NCBI GenBank assembly: GCA_964403505.1
Contig: CAYOFP010000008.1
Location: forward strand, 1 to 64,000
Length of the DNA stretch: 64,000 nt
Source: CAKSEI01 sp964403505
Lineage (GTDB): Bacteria; Bacillota; Clostridia; Oscillospirales; CAG-272
Direction: 5' to 3'
Below the pieces are notes generated by a model. It saw only the letters and a list, made by a program, of their open reading frames with translations. It ran no database searches and had not been told where the DNA came from. Of this stretch, positions 35,858-44,337 are shown one piece after another. Position numbers and translations under genes: made by a program. Within the stretch, counting starts at the first letter, position 1; every line of letters starts with the position of its first letter.

Positions 35858-36562
35858 ATGATGTTTCACGGTAAGAAGAAAGCAATTACATTCAGTTACG
35901 ACGACGGGGTCCTGCAGGACGAGCGCCTGATCGCACTGTTTGATAAATACGGCGTCAAAGGCACATTTAATCTGAATTCGGGCAATTTCGGGCAGAAGAA
36001 TGTGCTTACACAGGAGGGGATCACGTTCGATCAGATGCGTTTTGCCGAATCTGAGATCGCACGCATCTATCGCGGACATGAGATCGCAGCGCATACACGT
36101 ACCCACCGTCCGCTTGTCGGACGCACGGAGGAGGAGATCATCGATCAGGTCGAGTCAGATCGGCTGAGGTTATCCGAGATCGCAGGATATGAGGTAGTCG
36201 GATTTGCCTATCCCGGTCCCGGAAAGGAGTGCGACTCCCGTGTTGCGGACATTCTGCGTGCGCATACGGGCGTGCGTTATTGCCGGACGGCAAACAGCAA
36301 CGGCGCCTTTGACCTGCAGGATAATTTGTATGAATTCTGCCCGACGGTATATGAGCACGGCGATTTTGAACATATGGTCGAGCTCGGAAAACGTTTTGTT
36401 GAGCTCGAGGCAGACCGTCCGCAGATATTCTATATCTGGGGGCATTCGTATGAGTTTGATCTGCACGATACATGGGATGACTTCGAGCGGTTTTTGCAGA
36501 TGATCTCCCATAGGGACGATATCTTTTACGGTACAAACAGGGAAGTGCTGCTCGGAATGTAA
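35858..36562 (+). CDS. Polysaccharide deacetylase family protein (cytosolic)
   Basis: Encodes 234 aa. It has the NodB-type motifs ITFSYDDGVLQDE (Asp pair), GHEIAAHTRTHRPL (the two zinc-binding His) and VVGFAYPGPGKE, plus a late His in IWGHSYEFD. No signal peptide is visible, so the substrate may be intracellular or a soluble saccharide. Either of two adjacent ATG codons (35858, 35861) can serve after AAAGGAATG. It sits after nagB but has its own terminator in front. Confidence 0.85.
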   Translation: MMFHGKKKAITFSYDDGVLQDERLIALFDKYGVKGTFNLNSGNFGQKNVLTQEGITFDQMRFAESEIARIYRGHEIAAHTRTHRPLVGRTEEEIIDQVESDRLRLSEIAGYEVVGFAYPGPGKECDSRVADILRAHTGVRYCRTANSNGAFDLQDNLYEFCPTVYEHGDFEHMVELGKRFVELEADRPQIFYIWGHSYEFDLHDTWDDFERFLQMISHRDDIFYGTNREVLLGM

Positions 36563-36608
36563 AAAAAGGCGCTGTAAAAAACTTTCGTTTTTTTTACAGC
36601 GCCTTTAT
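36562..36608. terminator. Bidirectional terminator between the deacetylase and enolase genes
   Basis: AAAGGCGCTGTAAAAAA and TTTTTTACAGCGCCTTT form a long stem with A and T tracts on either side; it serves both converging genes. Confidence 0.85.
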
Positions 36609-36609
36609 T

Positions 36610-37872
36610 TTATCTCTCAACCCCGTATTTTGCACATTTGGATAGCTCGTTTTCTATCTCGAGCAGTCTGTTGTATTTTGCGACACGCTCACTGCGGCAG
36701 GGCGCTCCTGTTTTTATCTGCGTGCAGTTGAGACCCACGGCGATATCGGCGATCGTCGTGTCCTCCGTCTCGCCCGAGCGGTGGCTCATAACAGCATTGT
36801 ATCCGCTTTTTTTGGCGAGCATGACAGCCTCGATCGTTTCGGTGAGCGAGCCGATCTGGTTCGGCTTTATCAGGATCGCATTTGCCGCATGCTCTGATAT
36901 GCCTTTTGAGAGACGCTCGGTATTTGTCACGAACAGATCGTCTCCCACGATCTGCGTGGTGTGCATATCCTTTGTTATTTTTGCGAATCCTTCAAAGTCA
37001 AGCTCGGAGATCGGGTCTTCTATCGAAATAATAGGATATTTCGACTTAAGCGAGATAAAATAATCGCTCAGCTCCTCTCTCGTGACGCTCAGCTTTCGTT
37101 TTGGAAGAGTGTAAATGCCTTTTTGCTCGTCATACCATTCGGAGGCAGCGGCATCGATTGCGATGAATACGTCGTTTCCCGGCTCGTAATCGGAGAATTC
37201 AATGGCACGCACGATATAATCGAGCGCCATGCTGTCCGATTCAAAATTCGGCGCAAATCCGCCCTCGTCGCCGACCGTCGTTGAGAAATCATCTTCCTTG
37301 AGTATTTTTGCGAGGGAGTGATATATTTCCGTGCACATCTTCATGGCTTCCGCAAAGCTCTTTGCACCGTACGGCATGATCATGAATTCCTGAATATCTA
37401 CGGTGTTTGAGGCGTGTGCGCCGCCGTTTAAGATATTCATCATGGGGACGGGAAGGGTGCGTGCGCAGATTCCGCCGATATGGCGGTATAGCGGTATGTG
37501 CAGGCTTTTTGCCGCCGCTTTGGCACAGGCAAGCGATACCGAAAGGATCGCATTTGCGCCGAGATTTGATTTGTTCGGGCTTCCGTCTGCTTTGATCATG
37601 GCTTTGTCGATCTCGCATTGGTTTTCTGCTTCGAGTCCCGTGATGGCTTCGCATATCACGGTGTTGACATTTTCCACTGCGCCCTTGACGCCTTTGCCGT
37701 AGTAGTCGCGGCCGCCGTCACGCAGTTCATACGCCTCAAATTTTCCCGTTGAAGCGCCCGACGGGACGCTCGCGCTTGCCTTGACTCCATTTTCTAATTC
37801 GACGGTCGATTTTACAGTCGGATTTGCTCTCGAATCGAAAACCTGTATCGCTTTGACGCTTTTTATTTTCAT
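36610..37872 (-). CDS. eno: Enolase
   Basis: Encodes 420 aa. Characteristic stretches are VFDSRANPTVKSTVEL, SGASTGKFEAYELRD, SNLGANAILSVSLA, TTVGDEGGFAPN, ISIEDPISELD, LIKPNQIGSLTET and SHRSGETEDTTIADIAVG, covering the Mg2+ ligands and catalytic residues. It interconverts 2-phosphoglycerate and phosphoenolpyruvate in glycolysis. CGGAGGAAT precedes the ATG. It is monocistronic here, between a bidirectional terminator and the terminator of the khpA operon, and is not clustered with other glycolytic genes. Confidence 0.97.
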   Translation of the reverse strand: MKIKSVKAIQVFDSRANPTVKSTVELENGVKASASVPSGASTGKFEAYELRDGGRDYYGKGVKGAVENVNTVICEAITGLEAENQCEIDKAMIKADGSPNKSNLGANAILSVSLACAKAAAKSLHIPLYRHIGGICARTLPVPMMNILNGGAHASNTVDIQEFMIMPYGAKSFAEAMKMCTEIYHSLAKILKEDDFSTTVGDEGGFAPNFESDSMALDYIVRAIEFSDYEPGNDVFIAIDAAASEWYDEQKGIYTLPKRKLSVTREELSDYFISLKSKYPIISIEDPISELDFEGFAKITKDMHTTQIVGDDLFVTNTERLSKGISEHAANAILIKPNQIGSLTETIEAVMLAKKSGYNAVMSHRSGETEDTTIADIAVGLNCTQIKTGAPCRSERVAKYNRLLEIENELSKCAKYGVER

Positions 37873-37929
37873 ATTATTCCTCCGTTTGATGTATTCAAAG
37901 TGATTTTTGACAAGCGAGGAGAAAAATAT

Positions 37930-37968
37930 GCAAAAGGACGAAAACCGTTTGGTTTTCGTCCTTTTGCT
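37930..37968 (-). terminator. Terminator of the ylxM-ffh-rpsP-khpA operon
   Basis: AAAAGGACGAAAACC-GTTT-GGTTTTCGTCCTTTT is a perfect long stem with a T tract on the minus strand, just after khpA. Confidence 0.85.
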
Positions 37969-37985
37969 ATTCCGGATGAACCGGA

Positions 37986-38225
37986 TCAGTCTTCAATTTC
38001 GACAGTCACGTGTTTGCCATAGAGATTTGCGGCACTTTTCATGACCATGCGTATGGATTTTGCGATCTTGCCGTGCTTTCCGATAACTTTACCGATATCG
38101 TTTTCAGCAACCGAAAGGGTCAGGACGATGTTATTACCGTCCTCGTCTCCGGTCACCATTACGGAGTCAGGATCGTCAACGATGGATTTCGCCATGTCAG
38201 TAAGGATTTTTTTGAGTTCCGCCAT
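37986..38225 (-). CDS. khpA: KH-domain RNA-binding protein
   Basis: Encodes 79 aa. A single type II KH domain is present with the GxxG-type loop in NDIGKVIGKHGKIAKSIRMVMKSAA. KhpA (YlqC) proteins bind RNA with KhpB and affect cell elongation and small-RNA function in Firmicutes. It follows rpsP by 14 bp, the conserved order, and is the last gene of the operon; rimM and trmD, which usually come next, are absent here. Confidence 0.92.
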   Translation of the reverse strand: MAELKKILTDMAKSIVDDPDSVMVTGDEDGNNIVLTLSVAENDIGKVIGKHGKIAKSIRMVMKSAANLYGKHVTVEIED

Positions 38226-38239
38226 ACCTTATACCGCCA

Positions 38240-38485
38240 TTAGTCGATAACGCCGCTTTTTTTGAGCAGAGCTTTTACCGTATCTGTGGGCTGTGCGCCG
38301 TTGGATATCCACTTTTTAGCGGCCTCTGCGTCGATCTTGACCTCTTCCGGCTTGCTTACGGGGTTGAAGTATCCGATCTCTTCGATGAATCTGCCGTCAC
38401 GGGGATATCTCGAATCTGCTACGACAACTCTGTAGAAAGGAGCTTTTTTTGCACCCATTCTCTTAAGTCTGATTTTTACTGCCAT
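38240..38485 (-). CDS. rpsP: 30S ribosomal protein S16
   Basis: Encodes 81 aa from ATG at 38485 (MAVKIRLKRMGAKKAPFYRVVVADSR, the S16 signature). An ATG two codons earlier (38491) lies only two bases from the AGGAGG box, so the internal one with 8-base spacing is preferred. It assembles into the small ribosomal subunit. It sits between ffh and khpA in the classic operon. Confidence 0.96.
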   Translation of the reverse strand: MAVKIRLKRMGAKKAPFYRVVVADSRYPRDGRFIEEIGYFNPVSKPEEVKIDAEAAKKWISNGAQPTDTVKALLKKSGVID

Positions 38486-38525
38486 TTGCATGTCCTCCTA
38501 TGTTAATATATATTATTTCATTTAT

Positions 38526-39866
38526 TTAGAAAGGCAGTTTGAATTTGCCTTTTCTTCCTAATATTTTCTGTAATTTGCCGCTTGATAACTGCTTCATCAT
38601 TTTTTTCATCTGATCGTATTGCTTGAGCAGCTTGTTGACATCCTCGACTTTCGTGCCGCTGCCTGCGGCGATGCGCTTGCGGCGGGAAGCGTTGATAATG
38701 TCCGGCTTGTCTCGTTCGGCCTTAGTCATAGAGAGTATGATCGCCTCCATATGGTCGAGCGCCTTTTCATCTATTTGAATATCTTTGAGCGCATTTGCGT
38801 TGACGCCGGGCATCATGCCGAGTATCTGCTCCATTGACCCCATATTTCGTACCTGCTTCATCTGTTCAAGGTAGTCATCGAGGGTAAAGGCATTCTCCCG
38901 CATTTTCTTTTCGAGCTCGAGCGCCTTTTTTTCATCGTATGCGCTCTCGGCTTTTTCAATGAGGGAGAGCATATCGCCCATGCCGAGGATGCGGGATGCC
39001 ATTCTGTCGGGGTAGAAGGGCTCGAGCGCATCGAATTTTTCGCCCGTGCCGACGTATTTGATGGGTTTGCCTGTTACGTGACGCACGGAAAGTGCCGCAC
39101 CGCCTCTCGTATCGCCGTCCATTTTTGTGAGGATGACACCGGTAATATCGAGCATAGAGTTGAAGGTATCCGCTACATTCACGGCGTCCTGACCTGTCAT
39201 TGCATCGACGACGAGAAGTATTTCATTCGGCTGTACCGAGCTTTTTATGCTAACTAACTCCGCCATCATCTCTTCGTCCACATGCAGTCGGCCTGCGGTA
39301 TCGATGATGACCATGTCAAGTCCGGATTTCTTTGCGTGCTCGATTGCCGCACGTGAGATATCGACGGGCTTTATTTTATCGCCCATGGTAAAGACGGGCA
39401 CATCCACCTGTCCGCCTACGATCTCGAGCTGTTTTATTGCGGCGGGACGATAAACGTCGCACGCTACGAGCAGGGGACGCTTGCCCTCTTTTTTGAAGTG
39501 GGCGGCGAGCTTTGCACAGTGGGTGGTCTTACCTGCACCCTGGAGGCCCACCATCATAATGACAGTCGGCGGCGCAGACGCTATCTCGATTTTCGATACG
39601 CTTCCGCCCATGAGGGAGGTCAGCTCCTCGTTTACGATCTTGATGACCTGCTGGGCAGGCATCAGGCTCTCGAGCACATCGCTTCCGACCGCACGCTCTG
39701 TGACCCTGCCGATAAAGTCCTTTACGACTTTAAAGTTGACGTCGGCTTCGAGCAGAGCGAGCTTGACGGCACGCATGCCCTCCTTGACGTCTGCCTCGGT
39801 GAGCTTACCTTTATTTCTGAATTTTTTAAATGCCTCGCTCAGCTTATCCTGCAGGTTTGAAAACAC
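38526..39866 (-). CDS. ffh: Signal recognition particle GTPase Ffh
   Basis: Encodes 446 aa. N, G and M domains are in order: ALLEADVNFKVVKDF, GLQGAGKTTHCAKLA (P-loop), VIIDTAGRLHVDEEMM, VILTKMDGDTRGGAALSV, and a Met-rich M domain (QMKQVRNMGSMEQILGMMPG, YDQMKKMMKQLSSGK) that binds signal sequences and 4.5S RNA. It targets nascent membrane and secreted proteins to FtsY. It starts just downstream of ylxM in the same operon. Confidence 0.97.
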   Translation of the reverse strand: MFSNLQDKLSEAFKKFRNKGKLTEADVKEGMRAVKLALLEADVNFKVVKDFIGRVTERAVGSDVLESLMPAQQVIKIVNEELTSLMGGSVSKIEIASAPPTVIMMVGLQGAGKTTHCAKLAAHFKKEGKRPLLVACDVYRPAAIKQLEIVGGQVDVPVFTMGDKIKPVDISRAAIEHAKKSGLDMVIIDTAGRLHVDEEMMAELVSIKSSVQPNEILLVVDAMTGQDAVNVADTFNSMLDITGVILTKMDGDTRGGAALSVRHVTGKPIKYVGTGEKFDALEPFYPDRMASRILGMGDMLSLIEKAESAYDEKKALELEKKMRENAFTLDDYLEQMKQVRNMGSMEQILGMMPGVNANALKDIQIDEKALDHMEAIILSMTKAERDKPDIINASRRKRIAAGSGTKVEDVNKLLKQYDQMKKMMKQLSSGKLQKILGRKGKFKLPF

Positions 39867-39875
39867 TGTTTACTC

Positions 39876-40211
39876 CTATATAATAAGTTCTTTTACACGG
39901 CTTATGATATCATCGATATTGTCATCGGTCTGAATTTCGGAAAGACGGCGGAGAATGAATTCAAGATTCTTGTTCTGCTCCTTGAATTTATCACATAAAT
40001 GTAACTTTCTCTCGCATCTGTCAAGGATGTTTTCGCTCTTTTTGATCGCGTCACGAACACCCTGACGTGTGATGCCTGCGATATCCGAGACCTCAGACAG
40101 AGAGAGGTCGTCTCCGTAATAGAGCTCCATGAGCTCCTTCTGCCGTTCTGTCAGCATCGGTGAATAAAAGTCGTAAAGCATTGCCATATTTGTTTTGTTT
40201 TCGAGTTCCAT
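39876..40211 (-). CDS. ylxM: YlxM-family helix-turn-helix protein
   Basis: Encodes 111 aa from ATG at 40211, with AGAGGC upstream; the frame is open to 40295 but the promoter lies inside that part. The pattern LYDFYSPMLTERQKELMELYYGDDLSLSEVSDIAGITRQGVRDAIKKSENIL is a sigma-70 region-4-like helix-turn-helix, as in YlxM, which accompanies ffh in Firmicutes and may modulate SRP. It is the first gene of the operon, 10 bp before ffh. Confidence 0.93.
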   Translation of the reverse strand: MELENKTNMAMLYDFYSPMLTERQKELMELYYGDDLSLSEVSDIAGITRQGVRDAIKKSENILDRCERKLHLCDKFKEQNKNLEFILRRLSEIQTDDNIDDIISRVKELII

Positions 40212-40221
40212 TTTTGCCTCT

Positions 40222-40271
40222 GTAAAGTGAATCGCTTTACTGATGATAACACAAATCAGCCTGTTTGTCAA
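40222..40271 (-). promoter_or_regulatory. Promoter of the ylxM-ffh-rpsP-khpA operon
   Basis: Minus-strand TTGACA (40271-40266), 17 bp, TATCAT (40248-40243). GTAAAG-N7-CTTTAC (40222-40240) lies just at or after the expected start and could be a leader hairpin or operator. Confidence 0.7.
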
Positions 40272-40299
40272 GGTCCCAAAGAAAATTTTTCTCAAAATA

Positions 40300-40328
40300 T
40301 TGTCATATCTGCATTTTTGTGATAAAAT
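40300..40328 (+). promoter_or_regulatory. argS promoter
   Basis: TTGTCA (40300-40305), 17 bp, TAAAAT (40323-40328), divergent from the ylxM promoter. A TAAGGA box precedes the argS ATG. No T-box-like leader fits in the approximately 25 nt between start site and gene. Confidence 0.65.
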
Positions 40329-40359
40329 ATAATGAAAATTTATGTAAGGAAAAAATATA

Positions 40360-42090
40360 ATGATAGAGTTAAAGAAAAAACTTTCATCAGCGATAGCGCA
40401 AAAACTCTCTGAGATATCTGAGAATTGTGGGCTTTCGGCAGAGGATATTTATGATATGCTTGAATACCCGCCCGATGACACGATGGGCGATCTTGCACTT
40501 CCGTGCTTTAAGCTCAGCCGTTCGCTGCGTATGGCGCCTCCTGCCATTGCCTCTGCGATCGGCGGGGGACTTTCCTGCGAGGGAATCGCATCCTGTGATG
40601 TCGCAGGCGGATATCTGAATTTTAAGCTTGACGCATCGTTTTTTGCAAAAACGGTAAATACCGTTCTCGATATGGGTGAAAAATACGGCTCGAGCGATAT
40701 GGGAAAGGGAAAGACGGTCGTGCTCGACTATTCGTCGCCTAATGTAGCGAAGCCCTTTCATATCGGACATCTCGGTACTACAGTGATCGGTCATTCGATA
40801 AAGAAAATGCATGAGTTCGCAGGATACAAATGCGTCGGCATCAATTACCTAGGCGATTGGGGAACGCAGTTCGGTAAGCTGATCTGCGCCTATAAAAAAT
40901 GGGGCAGTAAAGAGGATATCGAGACGGGCGGCATCGACAAGCTCGTCGAGCTTTACGTAAAAATAAATAATGCGATCGGCGATGAGGAAAAGGAGGGCGT
41001 TGCCGCCCTCGCCGATGAATCCCGTGCGGAGTTCCGCAAAATGGAGCAGGGTGATGAAGAAAACATCGCACTCTGGAAATGGTTTATTGAGATATCTCTT
41101 GCGGAATATGAGAAAACATATAAGCAGCTCGGTATCACCTTTGACAGCTATAAGGGCGAGAGCTTCTATACCGATAAAATGCCAGCGCAGGTCGAAAAAC
41201 TGCGTGAGAGCGGACTTCTGAAGCTGGATGACGGCGCATCGATCGTCGACCTGTCGGATTACGGTATGCCGCCCTGCCTGATACTCAAAAAGGACGGCTC
41301 GACCCTGTATCCGACCCGTGATATTGCCGCTGCCGTATACCGTAAGGAAACGTATGACTTTGATAAATGTATCTATGTCACGAGTGCAGGGCAGAGTCTG
41401 CATTTTGCGCAGTGGTTCAAGGTCGTCGAGCTCATGGGCTATGACTGGCATGATAAGCTCGTTCACGTGCCGTACGGTACGGTCAGCATAAACGGCGAGA
41501 AGCTCGCAACGAGAACGGGAAATGTCATCCTTCTGCGGGATCTGTTTGCCCTTGCGATAGAAAAGGTATCTCAGATCATGGAGGAGAAAAATCCCGACCT
41601 CGAAAATAAAGCGGAGACGGCGGAGGCTGTCGGCGTAGGCGCTGTCATATTCTATTATCTTTCCAATTCCCGTATCAAGGATATCAACTTCATGATGGAG
41701 GATGCGCTTTCCTTTGAGGGAAATACAGGTCCGTATGCGCAGTACACATATGCGAGGACCTGCTCGATACTCGAGAAGGCCGGCGGAAGACCTGCGGGCG
41801 ATATCAGTGCACAGGATTTCACCACAAGCGAGGAAATGGCGCTTGCGAAGGTCTTATCGACCTTTGGCGAAAAGCTGCTTTCGGCGATGCGTGAATATGA
41901 GCCCTTTATCATAACCCGTTATATCCTCGATGTATGCGCTGCATTCAACCGTTTCTATCACGAGTGCCGCATCGTAACCGAGGAAGACGAAAAGATACGC
42001 CGTGCAAGGATACTGCTCACAGCGGCGACACGTCAGACGCTCTCCAATGCGTTTGACCTCATATGCTTAAAGAAACCCGAAAAAATATAA
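40360..42090 (+). CDS. argS: Arginyl-tRNA synthetase
   Basis: Encodes 576 aa. The class I motif is SSPNVAKPFHIGHLGTTVIGHS (HIGH-type); NYLGDWGTQFGKLI and the ArgRS-specific DGSTLYPTRDIAAAVYR follow. The C-terminal DALR anticodon-binding domain is seen in ARTCSILEKAG and YILDVCAAFNRFYHECRI. It charges tRNA-Arg with arginine. The YebC-family gene begins 10 bp after the stop codon, so the two are co-transcribed. Confidence 0.96.
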   Translation: MIELKKKLSSAIAQKLSEISENCGLSAEDIYDMLEYPPDDTMGDLALPCFKLSRSLRMAPPAIASAIGGGLSCEGIASCDVAGGYLNFKLDASFFAKTVNTVLDMGEKYGSSDMGKGKTVVLDYSSPNVAKPFHIGHLGTTVIGHSIKKMHEFAGYKCVGINYLGDWGTQFGKLICAYKKWGSKEDIETGGIDKLVELYVKINNAIGDEEKEGVAALADESRAEFRKMEQGDEENIALWKWFIEISLAEYEKTYKQLGITFDSYKGESFYTDKMPAQVEKLRESGLLKLDDGASIVDLSDYGMPPCLILKKDGSTLYPTRDIAAAVYRKETYDFDKCIYVTSAGQSLHFAQWFKVVELMGYDWHDKLVHVPYGTVSINGEKLATRTGNVILLRDLFALAIEKVSQIMEEKNPDLENKAETAEAVGVGAVIFYYLSNSRIKDINFMMEDALSFEGNTGPYAQYTYARTCSILEKAGGRPAGDISAQDFTTSEEMALAKVLSTFGEKLLSAMREYEPFIITRYILDVCAAFNRFYHECRIVTEEDEKIRRARILLTAATRQTLSNAFDLICLKKPEKI

Positions 42091-42100
42091 GGAGGCTGTC

Positions 42101-42835
42101 ATGTCAGGACATTCTAAATGGAAAAATATAATGCATAAAAAGGAGAAGACCGATGCGCAGAGAGCGAAGGTTTTCACTAAGATCGGTAAAGAGATGGCGA
42201 TCGCCATCCGTGAGGGCGGTGCAGACCCTGCCTCTAACTCCAAATTAAAGGATCTCATTGCAAAGGCGAAGAGCAATAATGTGCCGAACGATAATATCGA
42301 GCGTATTATTAAGAAGGCGGCAGGCGGCGATAACGCCGATTATGAGGAGCTCTACTATGAGGGTTACGGTCCGTCGGGCGTTGCCGTTATCGTTTATACA
42401 ACGACTGATAACAGAAACAGGACAGCATCCGATGTCCGCCATTATTTTGATAAATTCGGCGGAAACCTCGGTCAGACGGGATGTGTCAGCTATCTTTTCG
42501 AGGATAAGGGACATATCGTGATCGTTGACGAAGATAAGGAACTTGACGAGGATAAGCTCATGGAGGATGCGCTCGAGGCAGGTGCCGAGGACTTCCAGGC
42601 GGACGACGGCGTGTATGAGATATTTACTGAGCCGGACGATCTTTCGGCTGTCCGTGCAGATCTTGAGGCAAAGGGATATACGCTCGATTCTGCCGAAAAG
42701 GATAAGATCCCCTCGACCTATGTTACGCTTACAAACGAGGATGATATCAAGCATATGAGCCTGCTTCTCGAGCATCTCGAGGATAATGACGACGTTCAGG
42801 AAGTATACCATAACTGGGAAAACTGCGACGAATAA
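42101..42835 (+). CDS. YebC/PmpR-family protein
   Basis: Encodes 244 aa. It starts MSGHSKWKNIMHKKEKTDAQRAKVFTKIGKEMAIAIREGGADP, the family signature, and contains YEGYGPSGVAVIVYTTTDNRNRTASDVRHYFDKFGGNLG. It was described as a transcriptional regulator; more recent work ties the family to translation of polyproline stretches. TAAGGAGGC precedes the ATG. It is downstream of argS. Confidence 0.95.
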   Translation: MSGHSKWKNIMHKKEKTDAQRAKVFTKIGKEMAIAIREGGADPASNSKLKDLIAKAKSNNVPNDNIERIIKKAAGGDNADYEELYYEGYGPSGVAVIVYTTTDNRNRTASDVRHYFDKFGGNLGQTGCVSYLFEDKGHIVIVDEDKELDEDKLMEDALEAGAEDFQADDGVYEIFTEPDDLSAVRADLEAKGYTLDSAEKDKIPSTYVTLTNEDDIKHMSLLLEHLEDNDDVQEVYHNWENCDE

Positions 42836-42836
42836 C

Positions 42837-42865
42837 AAAGGGGCGCTTTGCGCCCCTTTCGTCTT
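42837..42865 (+). terminator. Terminator of argS and the YebC-family gene
   Basis: AAAGGGGCGC-TTT-GCGCCCCTTT followed by CGTCTTTT. Confidence 0.85.
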
Positions 42866-42883
42866 TTAAGAAGGTTTTTGAAA

Positions 42884-43099
42884 ATGAAAGAATTAAGACC
42901 CGGAAAATATAAGCACTTCAAGGGTGGGGAATACGAGCTTTTGTTTATAGCGAAAAATTCCGAAACCCTTGAGGATATGGTCGTATACAAGGCATTGTAC
43001 GGAGAGGGAGATATCTGGGTGCGTCCTGCCTCGATGTGGAATGAGACTGTCCTGCGTGACGGCAGGGAATATGAGAGATTTACGTATGTCGGAACATAA
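42884..43099 (+). CDS. DUF1653 domain protein
   Basis: Encodes 71 aa from ATG at 42884 (AAGAAGG box). LRPGKYKHFKGGEYELLFIAKNSETLEDMVVYKALYGEGDIWVRPASMW is the DUF1653 pattern, a short beta-rich domain of unknown function. The stop codon lies 14 bp inside the next gene, so the two are translationally coupled. Confidence 0.9.
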   Translation: MKELRPGKYKHFKGGEYELLFIAKNSETLEDMVVYKALYGEGDIWVRPASMWNETVLRDGREYERFTYVGT

Positions 43100-44291
43100 A
43101 CGCCGCAGAGCAAATAGCAGGCAGGAACATGACGCTATGCGCCGTGCCGAGATCGAAAAGGCACGTGTGATCCGTGCCGCAAAAGAACGGGCGAGGAGAG
43201 AGCGCCGCAAACGGGAGACGCAAAAGAGACTTACTCTGTTTTTTGTGCTGTGTCTTGTCATAATCGTTGTGATGATCTTCGCCGTTGTCAGTCTGTTTAA
43301 GATCGCTCTGTCGAGGAAAGCGGATGTCCCGGTCGATAATCCCGTGGACGCATCTCAGAGCGAGGCATCCGCCGAAACAAACGCTCCGACAGAGGCTACG
43401 ATGCCCGAGAGTCAACCCGTCTATACTCCGCCGTCTGTGGACGAGAGCCGGGATCAGACTCAGAGCGTTAAACCCACGGTCGCATCCTTTTCGAGCGACA
43501 GCAGGAGCGTATCGCTTTCGGGCACTGTGCGCAGCGAGTGTGCGATACTCGTTGACGTCAGTGCAGGGCGTATTGTCGCATCACGCGGTGCGGATAAAAA
43601 GGTGTACCCGGCGTCACTTACTAAGGTGATGAGCCTCGTCACCGCATATGAGCATGTCAAAAATATCGACCGTGAGTATATCACCATGACATATGATATC
43701 CTGAATCCGCTTATCGTCTCGGGTAATTCGCTCGCTGGTTTTGAGGTCGGTGAGAGCGTATCGGTACGTGAATATATGTACGGTATGATCATGCCGTCGG
43801 GCGCTGATGCGGCAGAGGCGATTGCGGTTTACTGCGGAGGCAGTATCGCAGGCTTTGCGGATATGATGAATAAAAAGGCGGCTGAGCTCGGCATGAAGAA
43901 CAGCCATTTCTCAAACCCCGTGGGTGATTTCAGTGAGGAGAATTACAGCACGGTGTATGACCTTTCGGTGCTTCTTGCATATGCATATCAGTATCCCGAT
44001 CTTGCCGAGATATTGAGTGCTTATCGGCATACGACACCGGCGACAGAGTATCATCCGGACGGTATCTATTTTGAGTCAAATCTCCAACAGCGCATGAAGG
44101 GCGATGAATCGGGAAGCTGCAATGTTCTCGGCGGCAAAACGGGATATACGAGCGAGTCGGGGCATTGCGTGATGTGCTATGCAACGTCAGTTCGTGACGG
44201 CAGGCCGTATATTTTTGTTTCCTGTAAAGGAAAGGCGCTCTATGATCCGATCAACGACTGTATCGACGTGCTGAAAAAATATGTTGAATAA
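43086..44291 (+). CDS. D-alanyl-D-alanine carboxypeptidase (peptidase S11, membrane-anchored)
   Basis: Encodes 401 aa from ATG at 43086. A very basic N-terminal cytosolic region (residues 1-44) and one transmembrane helix (RLTLFFVLCLVIIVVMIFAVVSLF) are followed by a Ser/Pro/Glu-rich linker. The S11 domain then has the catalytic SxxK motif in PASLTKVMS, SGADA where many relatives have SGN, and KTG in GGKTGYTSESGHC. It trims the terminal D-Ala of peptidoglycan stem peptides outside the membrane. N-terminal anchoring is less usual than the C-terminal amphipathic helix of DacA. Confidence 0.88.
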   Translation: MSEHKRRRANSRQEHDAMRRAEIEKARVIRAAKERARRERRKRETQKRLTLFFVLCLVIIVVMIFAVVSLFKIALSRKADVPVDNPVDASQSEASAETNAPTEATMPESQPVYTPPSVDESRDQTQSVKPTVASFSSDSRSVSLSGTVRSECAILVDVSAGRIVASRGADKKVYPASLTKVMSLVTAYEHVKNIDREYITMTYDILNPLIVSGNSLAGFEVGESVSVREYMYGMIMPSGADAAEAIAVYCGGSIAGFADMMNKKAAELGMKNSHFSNPVGDFSEENYSTVYDLSVLLAYAYQYPDLAEILSAYRHTTPATEYHPDGIYFESNLQQRMKGDESGSCNVLGGKTGYTSESGHCVMCYATSVRDGRPYIFVSCKGKALYDPINDCIDVLKKYVE

Positions 44292-44293
44292 TC

Positions 44294-44337
44294 AAAAAAA
44301 CGCCGTGCTTCAATTCTTTTGAAGCGCAGCGTTTTTT
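44294..44337. terminator. Bidirectional terminator between the carboxypeptidase and MATE genes
   Basis: AAAAAAACGC(CG)TGCTTCAA and TTGAAGC(GCA)GCGTTTTTTT pair. It overlaps the last codons of the MATE gene. Confidence 0.75.

Noticed and set aside
34847..36106. 419-codon minus-strand open frame across nagB and the deacetylase
   Set aside because: It is antisense to two clear genes, is rich in Cys, Arg and Ile as shadow frames are, and matches no family.
40212..40295. Longer N-terminus for YlxM starting at 40295
   Set aside because: That stretch contains the operon promoter, and the family start MELENKT with AGAGGC upstream fits 40211.
40296..40360. T-box riboswitch before argS
   Set aside because: Only about 25 nt separate the predicted start site from the gene, too short for a T-box.
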